From positions 1 to 52,124 of the forward strand of contig JACJNX010000029.1 of assembly GCA_014695255.1 (NCBI GenBank): a stretch of 52,124 nucleotides of DNA, read 5' to 3'. Shown one piece after another: positions 28,487-36,280 of the stretch (position 1 is the first letter of the stretch; each line of letters starts with the position of its first letter). Under the pieces are notes generated by a model. The model did not search any database. It was not told the origin of the DNA and worked only from the letters and a program-made list of their open reading frames with translations. A program made the position numbers and the translations under genes. Source of the stretch: Cyanobacteria bacterium FACHB-63 (GTDB lineage: Bacteria; Cyanobacteriota; Cyanobacteriia; Leptolyngbyales; Leptolyngbyaceae).

Positions 28487-29071
28487 ATGAATCCAATGCC
28501 GCAAAAAACGCCTCCCCGATCGGTGAACCTGCCCCTGCAACCTCCGTCGGTTGGTTATTCCCCCTCTGTGCCCATCTCGGTCTATCGAGAAGTGGTTGCC
28601 GAACTCCAGGCAGCTAAAACGGAAATGGAGTCGATCAAAGCTCAAAATCAGCAGTTAACCAAGCAAAATCAGCAACTGCGCCAGGAAATTGAAAAAGCCG
28701 TTCAATCTGCACTCAGCCTGCGTCAGTTCTCGAACTCGATCGCACCCGTTAAGCCTGTAGCACCACCCCGGATCGACTTAACCCTCGACAGTGATCCCGT
28801 TTCATTTCAAATCCCGGTGATGCCGCCGAGAATGCCCGTAGAGCCGGAAGCTGAAGTGATCCCGCCCCACCTTGAGCTAAAACCACTGGACGACGACAAG
28901 CTGATCATCGAGCAAGACAGCCAACCCCGGCGCAAACTCAAACTCGAAAAAGAATCAGGCATCGAGCTAAACGGCTGGATGCTCGGCGCTGTGATTTTGC
29001 TCATCGTCGTCAGTGCCTTTGGTGCAGGCTTCCTGCTAGTGCGTCCTTTACTCAATCCTTCGGCTAAATAA
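28487..29071 (+). CDS. Coiled-coil, single-pass membrane hypothetical protein
   Basis: The protein of about 194 residues starts at MNPMPQKTPPRSVNL (an in-frame codon at 28433 would add 18 residues). It has a coiled coil at about 37-75 (EMESIKAQNQQLTKQNQQLR), a Pro-rich acidic middle and a membrane helix near the C-terminus (MLGAVILLIVVSAFGAGFLL), with few residues beyond. Such tail-anchored coiled-coil proteins are common in cyanobacteria, but no specific family is recognised. Confidence 0.72.
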   Translation: MNPMPQKTPPRSVNLPLQPPSVGYSPSVPISVYREVVAELQAAKTEMESIKAQNQQLTKQNQQLRQEIEKAVQSALSLRQFSNSIAPVKPVAPPRIDLTLDSDPVSFQIPVMPPRMPVEPEAEVIPPHLELKPLDDDKLIIEQDSQPRRKLKLEKESGIELNGWMLGAVILLIVVSAFGAGFLLVRPLLNPSAK

Positions 29072-29280
29072 ATTCTTGATTCGTAACGCATTGCAATTCT
29101 GAAATTACGAATTGCAACCGGGGAATTCCGATTTTTATCGCTCCGTGCGAAACTCGGAAACAGCACTACGATCGGGCGGACTCAGTTATGAATCTGTATC
29201 AAATGTTGCAAAACCTACTTTGTGAACAATGATAGATAGTGTCATGCCCGAACGATAGAAATTAGGATTAAGGAGTGTAA

Positions 29281-29622
<342 letters not shown>

Positions 29623-29653
29623 CGACAACAACTTTTGATTGAGTTAGACGATC

Positions 29654-29686
29654 GAGGCAACTGAATAACGGTTGCCTCTTTTGTTT
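29654..29686 (+). terminator. Intrinsic terminator of glnB
   Basis: GAGGCAAC (29654-29661) pairs with GTTGCCTC (29671-29678) and is followed by TTTTGTTT, which reaches the stop codon of the convergent PPC gene. Confidence 0.88.
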
Positions 29687-30146
29687 AGGGCGTAGGTCTT
29701 AGTCGGGTCAGTTTCAGCTTAAACGAACCTCCCGCCGTCTCTCCAAACGCTTTCACGCGCACAATGTAGTTTCCTGCCCGCGCAATCCGCGTAAACAGCA
29801 GCGAATTGGTCGTGCCGTCAGAACCATCATCGTTTTCTGCGATCGTCGATCCTCGCGTAGACATCAGCGCCACGATCGTATCGAAGTTATCCGAAGACAG
29901 ATCGATCGCAATCTGATCACCTGCCTGCAATTGCACAAGGTAATCCCGCGCAAAGTTGCCGTCTCCGGTTGGAATATCGGTATCTGCTAAGCGATCGTTG
30001 ACTTCCCGCCCCGGAGTTAGCGGAATCGGGGCATATGTTCGATTGGGCGTTTGTGCCATTGCACGAGTTGAAAGTACGCTGCCTGCGGCACACGCGAGCG
30101 TGACCGGCACTGCACAAACCCAAACCATCCATCGTTTCATCTTCAC
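29685..30146 (-). CDS. Secreted protein with pre-peptidase C-terminal (PPC) domain
   Basis: The 153-residue protein has a Sec signal peptide ending near STRAMAQ. A single PPC-type beta-sandwich makes up almost all of the mature chain, with the typical FARDYLVQLQAGDQIAIDL, FDTIVALM and GNYIVRVKAFG strands. PPC domains usually follow a protease or binding domain; here it stands alone. The AGGAG site is at about 30150. The DsbA-like gene lies 13 bases upstream on the same strand, so the two are probably co-transcribed. Confidence 0.82.
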   Translation of the reverse strand: MKMKRWMVWVCAVPVTLACAAGSVLSTRAMAQTPNRTYAPIPLTPGREVNDRLADTDIPTGDGNFARDYLVQLQAGDQIAIDLSSDNFDTIVALMSTRGSTIAENDDGSDGTTNSLLFTRIARAGNYIVRVKAFGETAGGSFKLKLTRLRPTP

Positions 30147-30159
30147 TCCTCACCTTGCT

Positions 30160-30897
30160 TTACTGCGCTTGACTTAAAACCTGCTCTAGTGCGGTTAGTT
30201 CAACATCACCCGAAAACACGCGACCATTCATCACAAAAAACGGTGTGCCATTGATGCCTAGCTTTTCTGCGAGTTGCACATCGGCGGCGATCGCCGCTTC
30301 GGCAGCTTTGGAATTGCGATCGCGATCAAAGCGCGTCGTGTCTAACCCTAAGCTTTTCGCCAAACTTGCATACAGCGGCTCACCTAACTGCTGCTGCTGG
30401 GCGAACAAGCCATCGTGGAACTCCCAGAACTTCCCTTGCTGTCCGGCAGACCAAGCGGCTTTTGCGGCTGGGAGTGCCTGAGCATGAATGCTGGTTAACG
30501 GTAAATGCTTATAAACCAGTGTGACGCGATCGCGGTTCTTTGTCACAAACTCGCGAACTGTTCCGGCTGCCGCTTGACAATAGGGGCACTGAAAATCAGA
30601 AAACTCAACGAGAACGGTCTTCCCGGCTCCTTTAGTGGGCGATTGGGCGATCACCGCTTTTGGCTTTTGCTGCAATTCCTCGATGAAGGATTGCTGTGCT
30701 TTGCGCTGAGTTTCTTGTTGCTCACGCTGATAAGCTTGCACCGAGTCTAAAATCGCCTGTGGGTTTTTCTGAAGGACTTGTAAAACTTGGGCTTCAAAAT
30801 TTGGATCAATCTTCGAATCTGCCTGCACCGGAGCAGAACAGCTAAATAAAATCAAGCTGACCAATAACCAGCTTACGAATAGTCTTAGCCTTCTCAT
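30160..30897 (-). CDS. DsbA-family thiol-disulfide oxidoreductase, probable lipoprotein
   Basis: The 245-residue protein has a lipoprotein signal (LILFSC with Cys20 in the lipobox), a helical linker at about 34-80 and a DsbA/DsbG-like thioredoxin fold. The active site CPYC is at 104-107 (VEFSDFQCPYCQAAAG), and the cis-Pro loop is GINGTPFFVMNG. It should form or reorder disulfides outside the cytoplasm. It heads a two-gene unit with the PPC protein, which could be a client, though the mature PPC protein has no evident Cys pair. Confidence 0.87.
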   Translation of the reverse strand: MRRLRLFVSWLLVSLILFSCSAPVQADSKIDPNFEAQVLQVLQKNPQAILDSVQAYQREQQETQRKAQQSFIEELQQKPKAVIAQSPTKGAGKTVLVEFSDFQCPYCQAAAGTVREFVTKNRDRVTLVYKHLPLTSIHAQALPAAKAAWSAGQQGKFWEFHDGLFAQQQQLGEPLYASLAKSLGLDTTRFDRDRNSKAAEAAIAADVQLAEKLGINGTPFFVMNGRVFSGDVELTALEQVLSQAQ

Positions 30898-31079
30898 TGC
30901 GTCCTGGCTCTAAAAACTGCCCTCGCACTATAGCTTATGTTAGCGATCGAGGAACGCAGAGAAATCACCCTTGTCAATGTTTCCCTGGATTTCTGCGAAT
31001 TGATAGCCATTCGATTTGTGAATGTACTAAAAGTGAGGCGAGATCGTCCGTTTTAACAGTGCTATCTCGAAGCTTGGTA

Positions 31080-31100
31080 ACTCGCGCCCGACTCTCTGAG
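31080..31100 (+). repeat. Outlying diverged copy of the 21-bp repeat
   Basis: ACTCGCGCCCGACTCTCTGAG at this position differs from the tandem 21-bp unit at 31332 in a few places. It is separated from the array by the folded palindromic element. Both copies are in the same frame (TRARLSE and TRARLSD). Confidence 0.7.
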
Positions 31101-31134
31101 AAGTTTTTTAGGAGTTCTCGATCGTTGCAACATG

Positions 31135-31260
31135 CCGCCCTGAAATGAATTTCGGGCTAATCGGCGAAAGTCCATTGGAAATGGACTCAGAATTCGACAT
31201 TCGCGCTTAGTCTACTTCAGTAGATTCTCCACGATTAGCCCGATCTGCATTTCAGGGCGG
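31135..31260. repeat. Folded palindromic intergenic repeat (cruciform-like)
   Basis: The element has nested perfect stems: a 13-bp outer stem (CCGCCCTGAAATG at 31135-31147 with 31248-31260) and an 11-bp second stem (CGGGCTAATCG at 31153-31163 with 31232-31242). GCGAA/TTCGC at 31164-31204 encloses hairpin AGTCCAT/ATGGACT, and a further hairpin TCTACT/AGTAGA lies at 31211-31224. This layout resembles dispersed palindromic repeats common in filamentous cyanobacteria. No other copy lies in the window. It could be a non-autonomous mobile element or a structured RNA. Confidence 0.8.
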
Positions 31261-31331
31261 GAGTATCAAGAAGCGAAGAGACTTTCTATACGCTTCAAAC
31301 ACCCTCTGACACTCCCGCACCAGTTCTTAAC

Positions 31332-31423
31332 ACTCGCGCTCGACTCTCAGATACTCGTGCTCGACTCTCAGATACTCACGCCCGACTCTCAAATACTCGC
31401 GCTCGACTCTCAGATACTCGTGC
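31332..31423 (+). repeat. Tandem 21-bp repeat, about 4.4 units
   Basis: Units at 31332, 31353, 31374, 31395 and a partial one at 31416 follow the pattern ACTCGCGCTCGACTCTCAGA plus T with one to four changes each. The period is seven codons. Read on the plus strand the units give TRARLSD repeats in an open frame without a convincing start. The minus strand has a stop inside unit three. No spacers exist, so it is not CRISPR. Confidence 0.93.
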
Positions 31424-31499
31424 GAAAGCCGATCGTCTCCTCAGCAGAATTACTCCGACTCTCGCTTGAGACTGAATCACTCATTTAGATTTCTTGCAG

Positions 31500-31924
31500 A
31501 ATCGATGCGCCATCGCGCCCAACCTGAGTGAAAATAGAAAGGGGATCGCGCTTGCTGCTGTGACACAACGCTGTCGAGCAGTTGCGCCAGGGGTTCTACG
31601 TCATCCACGCGGCGATGAGCAGCACCCTCATAATATCCCAGCAGCGTGTTCTTATTTGGAAACAGAACTTCCGTAGCCGTTGATTTTGGTCAACTTCGGA
31701 GCTTCAATTCACTTCCGGTGAGTCACCTGCATCCGATTCGCAGGTTTCCCATCTGCTAAAACTGGGAATCTCATCGGCTTGTTGATTTATCGCACAGTGC
31801 GATCGCACATTGAAGCCAGTAGGGTCTGGGAAACTGCTTCAACCGATCACATCTGCGATAGAGTGACGAATTCAAAGCCAATGAGCCTGACCACTCTGTT
31901 CAACACACGAGGACAAATCGCTTC
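31500..31924 (+). promoter_or_regulatory. Long structured leader region upstream of the Zam-like gene
   Basis: No credible gene lies here, but several stable hairpins do. GCTGCTG near 31553 can pair with CAGCAGC near 31640, ACCTGC/GCAGGT lies at about 31728-31748, and TTCCCA/TGGGAA at about 31745-31770. TCCG..GTTGA/TCAAC..CGGA lies at about 31670-31702. The density of structures suggests a regulatory 5' untranslated region or a separate RNA. Pairings were found by eye and not energy-tested. Confidence 0.4.
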
Positions 31925-34288
31925 ATGGAATTCTCGATCGCTGAGTTACTTGCTAACTTCACAGACGATAAATTAGTTGCTCCCAAAGCTTTAGAGAAAA
32001 AGCTAGAGTGTAACGACGAAGCCAGCCTACGCCGCTTACAGATTGCACTCGATGCTCTGGAAAAAGTCGGGGTTCTGGTCAAAGAACGCGGCAAGTACCG
32101 CCGAGTGACCGAAGACGGCGTGGTTGAAGGAAAGCTGCGCTGTTCGAGTAAAGGCTTCTGTTTTGCGATTCAAGATGTCGAGGGTTCGGAAGATATCTAC
32201 ATTCGCGAAAGCCAACTGAATCACGCTTGGAATGGCGATCGCGTTTTAGTCCGCGTTACCAAAGAAGGCAGTCGTCGCCGCAGTCCCGAAGGCGAAGTTC
32301 GCCTGATTTTAGAACGATCAAATCCATCAGTGTTAGCCCGAATCAAAAAGACCGAGGGGGGTGAGTTTCGGGCGGTTCCGCTGGACGATCGCTTGCTGTT
32401 TGAGTTGCAGGTGAATGAAAACGGACTGGCGCTGGATGAAGCGATCGATCATTTGGCGCACGTTCAGGTGAAACGCTACCCGATTGGACAGCACGCCCCA
32501 TTGGGTAAAGTGGCGAAAGTTCTGGGTGCAGATGATGATGCAGCAGATATTGACATTGTGTGCTGCAAGCATGACTTACCGCGAGAGTTTTCGGAAGCGG
32601 TTTTAGCGGCAGCAAGAGAGTTACCCAACAAAGTCACAAAGCCAGAAGTTGACTTACGGGTTGATTTACGGGGCTTAACGACTCTCACGATCAAGGCGAA
32701 AAGCGAAGACAGCGCGGATGATGCGATTACGCTTGAGAAAACCAAAGCGGGGAACTGGCGCTTAGGAATTCACATTGCCGATGTCGCGCGGTATGTGGAA
32801 GCAGGATCATCGCTCGATCGAGAAGCCCAACGTCGCGGAACTTCTGCCTATCTCGGTGAATTAGTGATTCCAATGCTGCCGGAGCAACTCACCGACAATC
32901 TTTGTTCGCTGCAACCCGGAAAAGATCGCCTTGCCATTTCAGTGTTGATCACGCTGGATGAAGCCGGGCAAGTGATGGAATTCGAGATTCAGCCCACGGT
33001 GATTCAGGTGGATTACAAACTGAGCTATGAGCAAGCCGAAGCAATTCTGGCGGATCAGCACACCGAAGAACTGAGAGAGTTCGAGCCGATTTTTGAACTG
33101 TTGGCGCAACTCGATCGTCTTAGCCACGCGATTAAAGACCAGCGACGCAAGCGGGGCGCGTTTGAACTCAACCTGCCTGAGAAAATCTACGCTCGTCCCG
33201 ATGGCTCAGAATCGCCCGAAGAAGCGGGTAAATTCACCTTTAGCAAGTTCCACTACGATGATGAAGGTGTTCTCGGTGCGGTTGTCGTTTCTTCCTTGCT
33301 GCCGATTCACTCCATGGTCGTCGAGTTGATGTTACTTGCGAATCAAACCGTTGCATCTCATCTACAAGCGTTAGGAATTCCGGGAGTGTATCGAGTTCAT
33401 CCCACACCCGATCTTGAAGAAGTGCAAGAACTGGTTAAACTTGCCGTCAGCATGGGCATCGAACTGAAGCTTGAACAGGAAGAAGAAGTTCGACCCCAGG
33501 ATTATCAGAACTTTACTCATGCGTTTGCCGAATCGAATGCTGAGCGCGTTTTAACTTACCTGCTGCTTTCGACAATGAAGCCTGCTTTTTACAGCACTCA
33601 ACCGAAACCCCATTTCGGCTTAGCCTTGGAGCAAGGTTACACACACTTCACCTCTCCGGTGCGTCGCTATCCTGACTTACTGGTGCATCGAGCGCTTCAT
33701 GCGGTGTTTGAAGAAGGACGCGATCGCCGCTCTTCCCGCGTGAAAGACAGCGTAGATTTGCGTCATAGTTCCTGCCACGGTCAAATCAACTGGAACGTTC
33801 TTCCAACCGATTTACATCAAGAACTCGAAGGTCATTTCGGCGCGATCGTGGTTCATCTGACTGAACGCGAGAAAATTGCTCAAGATGCCGAAAACGATCT
33901 CGAAGGTCTGAAAAAAGCCGAACTGATGAAAGAGCGGACGGGCGAAGTGTTCCACGGCTTAATCACCGGAGTCCAGTCTTACGGATTATTCGTCGAACTG
34001 GAAGAACTCTTAGTAGAGGGCTTGGTTCACGTAAGTTCGCTCAAAGATGATTGGTATGAGTTTCGATCGCGCCAGCAAACCCTCGTTGGTCGGAAGAATC
34101 GCAAACAGTATCGATTGGGCGATCGTATCGAAGTTCAAGTCAAGAGTGTCGATTACTACCGCCAGCAAATTGACCTAATCGCAGTCGGCGGCGGCAGTGA
34201 AGCAACTGATGAAGTCTTTGATTCGGAAGATCAATCGGAGTTTCAGTCTGACACAGCGCTCTCCGACGACGAATTTGGTGAGGAATAA
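31925..34288 (+). CDS. zam: RNB-family (RNase II/R-like) protein, Zam type, with altered catalytic motif
   Basis: The 787-residue protein has the RNase II/R layout: helix-turn-helix-like N-terminus, cold-shock domain at about 65-130, RNB domain at about 240-580, S1 domain at about 690-760 and an acidic tail. In RNase R the catalytic motif is TIDGEDARDFDDA; here residues 255-267 read TIKAKSEDSADDA. Two of four metal-binding Asp are replaced (Lys257, Ser263), while Asp265 and Asp266 remain. The late motif HFTSPVRRYPDLLVHR is intact. The cyanobacterial protein Zam belongs to this family, is linked to acetazolamide resistance, and is thought to bind RNA without degrading it. The family is sure; the Zam name is likely. 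Confidence 0.85.
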   Translation: MEFSIAELLANFTDDKLVAPKALEKKLECNDEASLRRLQIALDALEKVGVLVKERGKYRRVTEDGVVEGKLRCSSKGFCFAIQDVEGSEDIYIRESQLNHAWNGDRVLVRVTKEGSRRRSPEGEVRLILERSNPSVLARIKKTEGGEFRAVPLDDRLLFELQVNENGLALDEAIDHLAHVQVKRYPIGQHAPLGKVAKVLGADDDAADIDIVCCKHDLPREFSEAVLAAARELPNKVTKPEVDLRVDLRGLTTLTIKAKSEDSADDAITLEKTKAGNWRLGIHIADVARYVEAGSSLDREAQRRGTSAYLGELVIPMLPEQLTDNLCSLQPGKDRLAISVLITLDEAGQVMEFEIQPTVIQVDYKLSYEQAEAILADQHTEELREFEPIFELLAQLDRLSHAIKDQRRKRGAFELNLPEKIYARPDGSESPEEAGKFTFSKFHYDDEGVLGAVVVSSLLPIHSMVVELMLLANQTVASHLQALGIPGVYRVHPTPDLEEVQELVKLAVSMGIELKLEQEEEVRPQDYQNFTHAFAESNAERVLTYLLLSTMKPAFYSTQPKPHFGLALEQGYTHFTSPVRRYPDLLVHRALHAVFEEGRDRRSSRVKDSVDLRHSSCHGQINWNVLPTDLHQELEGHFGAIVVHLTEREKIAQDAENDLEGLKKAELMKERTGEVFHGLITGVQSYGLFVELEELLVEGLVHVSSLKDDWYEFRSRQQTLVGRKNRKQYRLGDRIEVQVKSVDYYRQQIDLIAVGGGSEATDEVFDSEDQSEFQSDTALSDDEFGEE

Positions 34289-34295
34289 TAGAAAG

Positions 34296-34318
34296 TGCGG
34301 GGCAACCCGCATTTTTTA
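34296..34318 (+). terminator. Intrinsic terminator between the Zam-like gene and ubiX
   Basis: TGCGGG (34296-34301) pairs with CCCGCA (34306-34311) and is followed by six T. It lies 15 bases before the ubiX start, so ubiX either has its own promoter or depends on readthrough. Confidence 0.85.
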
Positions 34319-34332
34319 TTTAGGATTGCGCT

Positions 34333-34950
34333 GTGATTAAACGTCCTTTGATTATTGGGGTTGCCGGAGCTTCGGGCTTAATTTATGCGGTTCGGGCGTT
34401 GAAGTATCTTTTATCAGCGGATTACGCGATCGAGCTTGTCGCATCCAAAGCAACCTACATGGTTTGGCAAGCAGAACTCGGCATCCGAATGCCCCCGGAA
34501 CCGATTCAACAAGAGCAATTCTGGCGCACTCAAGCCGGAGTCGAATTCGGCGGTAAGCTTACTTGTCATCCCTGGGGTGATGTCGGCGCGAACATCGCAA
34601 GCGGCTCCTTCCGAACTTTGGGAATGTTGGTGATTCCTTGCAGCATGAGTACCGTCGGCAAACTTGCAGCAGGATTAAGCTCAGATTTGCTCGAACGAGC
34701 GGCAGATGTGCAGCTTAAAGAAGGGCGCAAATTAGTCATTGTGCCGCGTGAAACACCGTTTAGTTTAATTCACCTCCGCAATTTGACCACTTTGGCAGAA
34801 GCAGGAGCGCGAATTGTTCCAGCAATTCCGGCTTGGTATCATCAGCCGCAGACGATCGAAGATCTAGTCGATTTTGTTGTAGCGCGGGCGTTAGATCAGT
34901 TTGAAATTGATTGTGTGCCGCTCGATCGCTGGAAGGAAACCGAAACTTAG
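34333..34950 (+). CDS. ubiX: Flavin prenyltransferase UbiX
   Basis: UbiX makes the prenylated FMN cofactor of UbiD-type decarboxylases, needed in plastoquinone synthesis. The 205-residue protein starts with GTG at 34333 (IKRPLIIGVAGASGLIYAVR follows). It has the flavin-binding GVAGASGLIYA, SGSFRTLGMLVIPCSMSTVG and VPRETPFSLIHLRN. All family landmarks are present. A similar fragment of its 3' end occurs at 36075. Confidence 0.95.
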   Translation: MIKRPLIIGVAGASGLIYAVRALKYLLSADYAIELVASKATYMVWQAELGIRMPPEPIQQEQFWRTQAGVEFGGKLTCHPWGDVGANIASGSFRTLGMLVIPCSMSTVGKLAAGLSSDLLERAADVQLKEGRKLVIVPRETPFSLIHLRNLTTLAEAGARIVPAIPAWYHQPQTIEDLVDFVVARALDQFEIDCVPLDRWKETET

Positions 34951-34951
34951 A

Positions 34952-35200
34952 ATGGGGACTCAACCAATGATCATGACCCCTCAACGATCGTTTATTAGCC
35001 TCAAGCGTCACATCGCAGAGTATCGCCCTCAACTTGAGAAAGCAATTGCAGCGATCCAAATTCTAGAAGCGGCAGATCCAAACTCAGAAGAATTTAGCCA
35101 AGCACTAGCTGATCTTCAGGTTGCAGCAACGGTACTAGAACCCTATTCTGAAGGCATGATTGCATCGATCGAGCGATTCACCGACGATCGCCCGGATTAG
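34952..35200 (+). CDS. Small helical hypothetical protein
   Basis: The 82-residue protein starts at ATG 34952, one base after the ubiX stop; in-frame ATGs at 34967 and 34973 are alternatives. It is mostly helical (HIAEYRPQLEKAIAAIQILE, FSQALADLQVAATVLEPYSE) with no recognised domain. Spacing suggests an operon with ubiX. It overlaps the convergent endonuclease-fold gene by four bases. Confidence 0.65.
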   Translation: MGTQPMIMTPQRSFISLKRHIAEYRPQLEKAIAAIQILEAADPNSEEFSQALADLQVAATVLEPYSEGMIASIERFTDDRPD

Positions 35201-35934
35201 TCATGTCGTAGATCAATAAACACGCCATTGTGATCGCTCATTCTTGTGCCTTCTGGTGTTGTGCCCTCCCATGCCCCTACTTTTACTTTGTACGGCAAAA
35301 GCGACTGAGATAAACAAATGTGATCGACGGTTGATCGCGAAAGTCCTTGAAACTTTTGCCCAGTCATACAATCTAACGAAAGCTCATGCAAGGCTCCACT
35401 GAGCATCTCAACTGATTGTTTATCCTCATACCAACCCGAACCATCTCGGCTCTGATTAAAATCACCTGCAATACACATTAGATGCTCAGGATGCTGCTTC
35501 TGAATCCGTAGCCAATCTTCGTGATGGTATTGGAGCGATCGACGATGTTCCTCCCACTTTTTTGAAGTTCCACTTATTCCTTTATCATTCGCCCAAGTAA
35601 TCACAGTTCCATAGATAATCATTAATCCGAAAGGTGACTCTATCTCAGCACAAATCGCACAAGTCGAATCAAAAGTGGGAATGGAGCGAAGAATTTTCCA
35701 GCGTGACCAAAGCGTTGTGAGGTTTTCACCTGCTCGATGCCCTTGGTACGGAACAGATGCATCACACTGGTAATCGGGTTTGAGATCGATCGCTGCATTC
35801 GTCTCGGTCAGCACCCAAATATCTGCATCAATCTCACGAATTCTATCGAGCTGCCGTTGATTCTTAATCCAACCGTTCTGCCTTGGGCGTTCTAGGTTCC
35901 AAGTTGCAATCCGAAAACGAACAGATGAAGTCAC
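35197..35934 (-). CDS. Endonuclease/exonuclease/phosphatase (EEP) family protein
   Basis: The 245-residue protein has the EEP fold signatures in order: ATWNLERPR near the start, DIWVLTETN with the metal-binding Glu, AGDFNQSRDGSG with Asp and Asn, and the final MSDHNGVFIDL with Asp and His. It has no signal peptide. EEP enzymes cleave phosphodiesters in nucleic acids, inositol phosphates or lipids; this sequence does not allow a choice. It is a single-gene unit. Confidence 0.85.
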   Translation of the reverse strand: MTSSVRFRIATWNLERPRQNGWIKNQRQLDRIREIDADIWVLTETNAAIDLKPDYQCDASVPYQGHRAGENLTTLWSRWKILRSIPTFDSTCAICAEIESPFGLMIIYGTVITWANDKGISGTSKKWEEHRRSLQYHHEDWLRIQKQHPEHLMCIAGDFNQSRDGSGWYEDKQSVEMLSGALHELSLDCMTGQKFQGLSRSTVDHICLSQSLLPYKVKVGAWEGTTPEGTRMSDHNGVFIDLRHD

Positions 35935-36280
35935 GACTTTATTTCACCGACTACTGCAACTCTATTTCACCCAAATCAAGGAATTTTGATTACTGCTTGT
36001 CCAATATTCCTCAAGATTTGTGTGACTTGCTCAAGTTCGCCCAATGAAATAGACGGGGCAAAAATTTGAGATAGGGAGACCAAGTTGATTTTGTCGTAGC
36101 ACGAGCACCGGATCAGTGGCGCGACAGGGCTGCTTCATTACGTTGAACTATTGCCGAATTGATTTAGACCTCCATCATTGCGTCTTTACGAGGGGATAGA
36201 TGGGTAGCAAGCTTTAGATTCTCTTCCACTTTCCTGACAAAAATAACTATCAGTTAGACTCAAGAAAAAAGTTTAATCCA
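35935..36280. other. Gene-poor spacer with decayed coding fragments
   Basis: This 346-base spacer lies between two divergent genes. It contains the ubiX-like fragment at 36075-36116. On the opposite strand an open stretch ends at about 35986 with protein-like composition (SLGELEQVTQILRNIGQAVI) but no start codon. It must also hold promoters for both flanking genes; none could be assigned. Confidence 0.5.
36075..36116 (+). pseudogene. Fragment similar to the 3' end of ubiX
   Basis: Bases 36083-36117 match ubiX 34866-34900 at 27 of 35 positions. All eight differences are transitions, most at third codon positions. The fragment reads GDQVDFVVARAPDQ against EDLVDFVVARALDQ in UbiX. This is the pattern of an old coding duplicate or second ubiX rather than a recent copy. 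The rest of the gene is gone. Confidence 0.6.

Noticed and set aside
29196-29242. Possible NtcA box (GTA-N8-TGC) with a TAGTGT -10 upstream of glnB
   Set aside because: One mismatch to GTA-N8-TAC and a spacing to the -10 about five bases too long; suggestive for a nitrogen gene but not supportable.
30145-30156. ACTCCTCACC, similar to the Yfr1 core motif
   Set aside because: The Yfr1 core needs CTCACAC. On the other strand this is simply the GGTGAGGAGT ribosome binding site of the PPC protein gene.
30897-31148. 83-codon plus-strand frame overlapping the start of the DsbA-like gene
   Set aside because: It begins in the antisense of a well-supported gene and ends inside the palindromic repeat. 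Only its 21-bp repeat copy is of interest, and that is recorded separately.
31332-31423. Tandem repeat considered as a CRISPR array
   Set aside because: Units are contiguous with no unique spacers and no cas genes nearby.
31494-31676. 60-codon frame upstream of the RNB gene
   Set aside because: It coincides with hairpin-rich sequence and starts inside a T-rich stretch. Its Cys/His/Pro-rich translation looks like a structured RNA read as protein.
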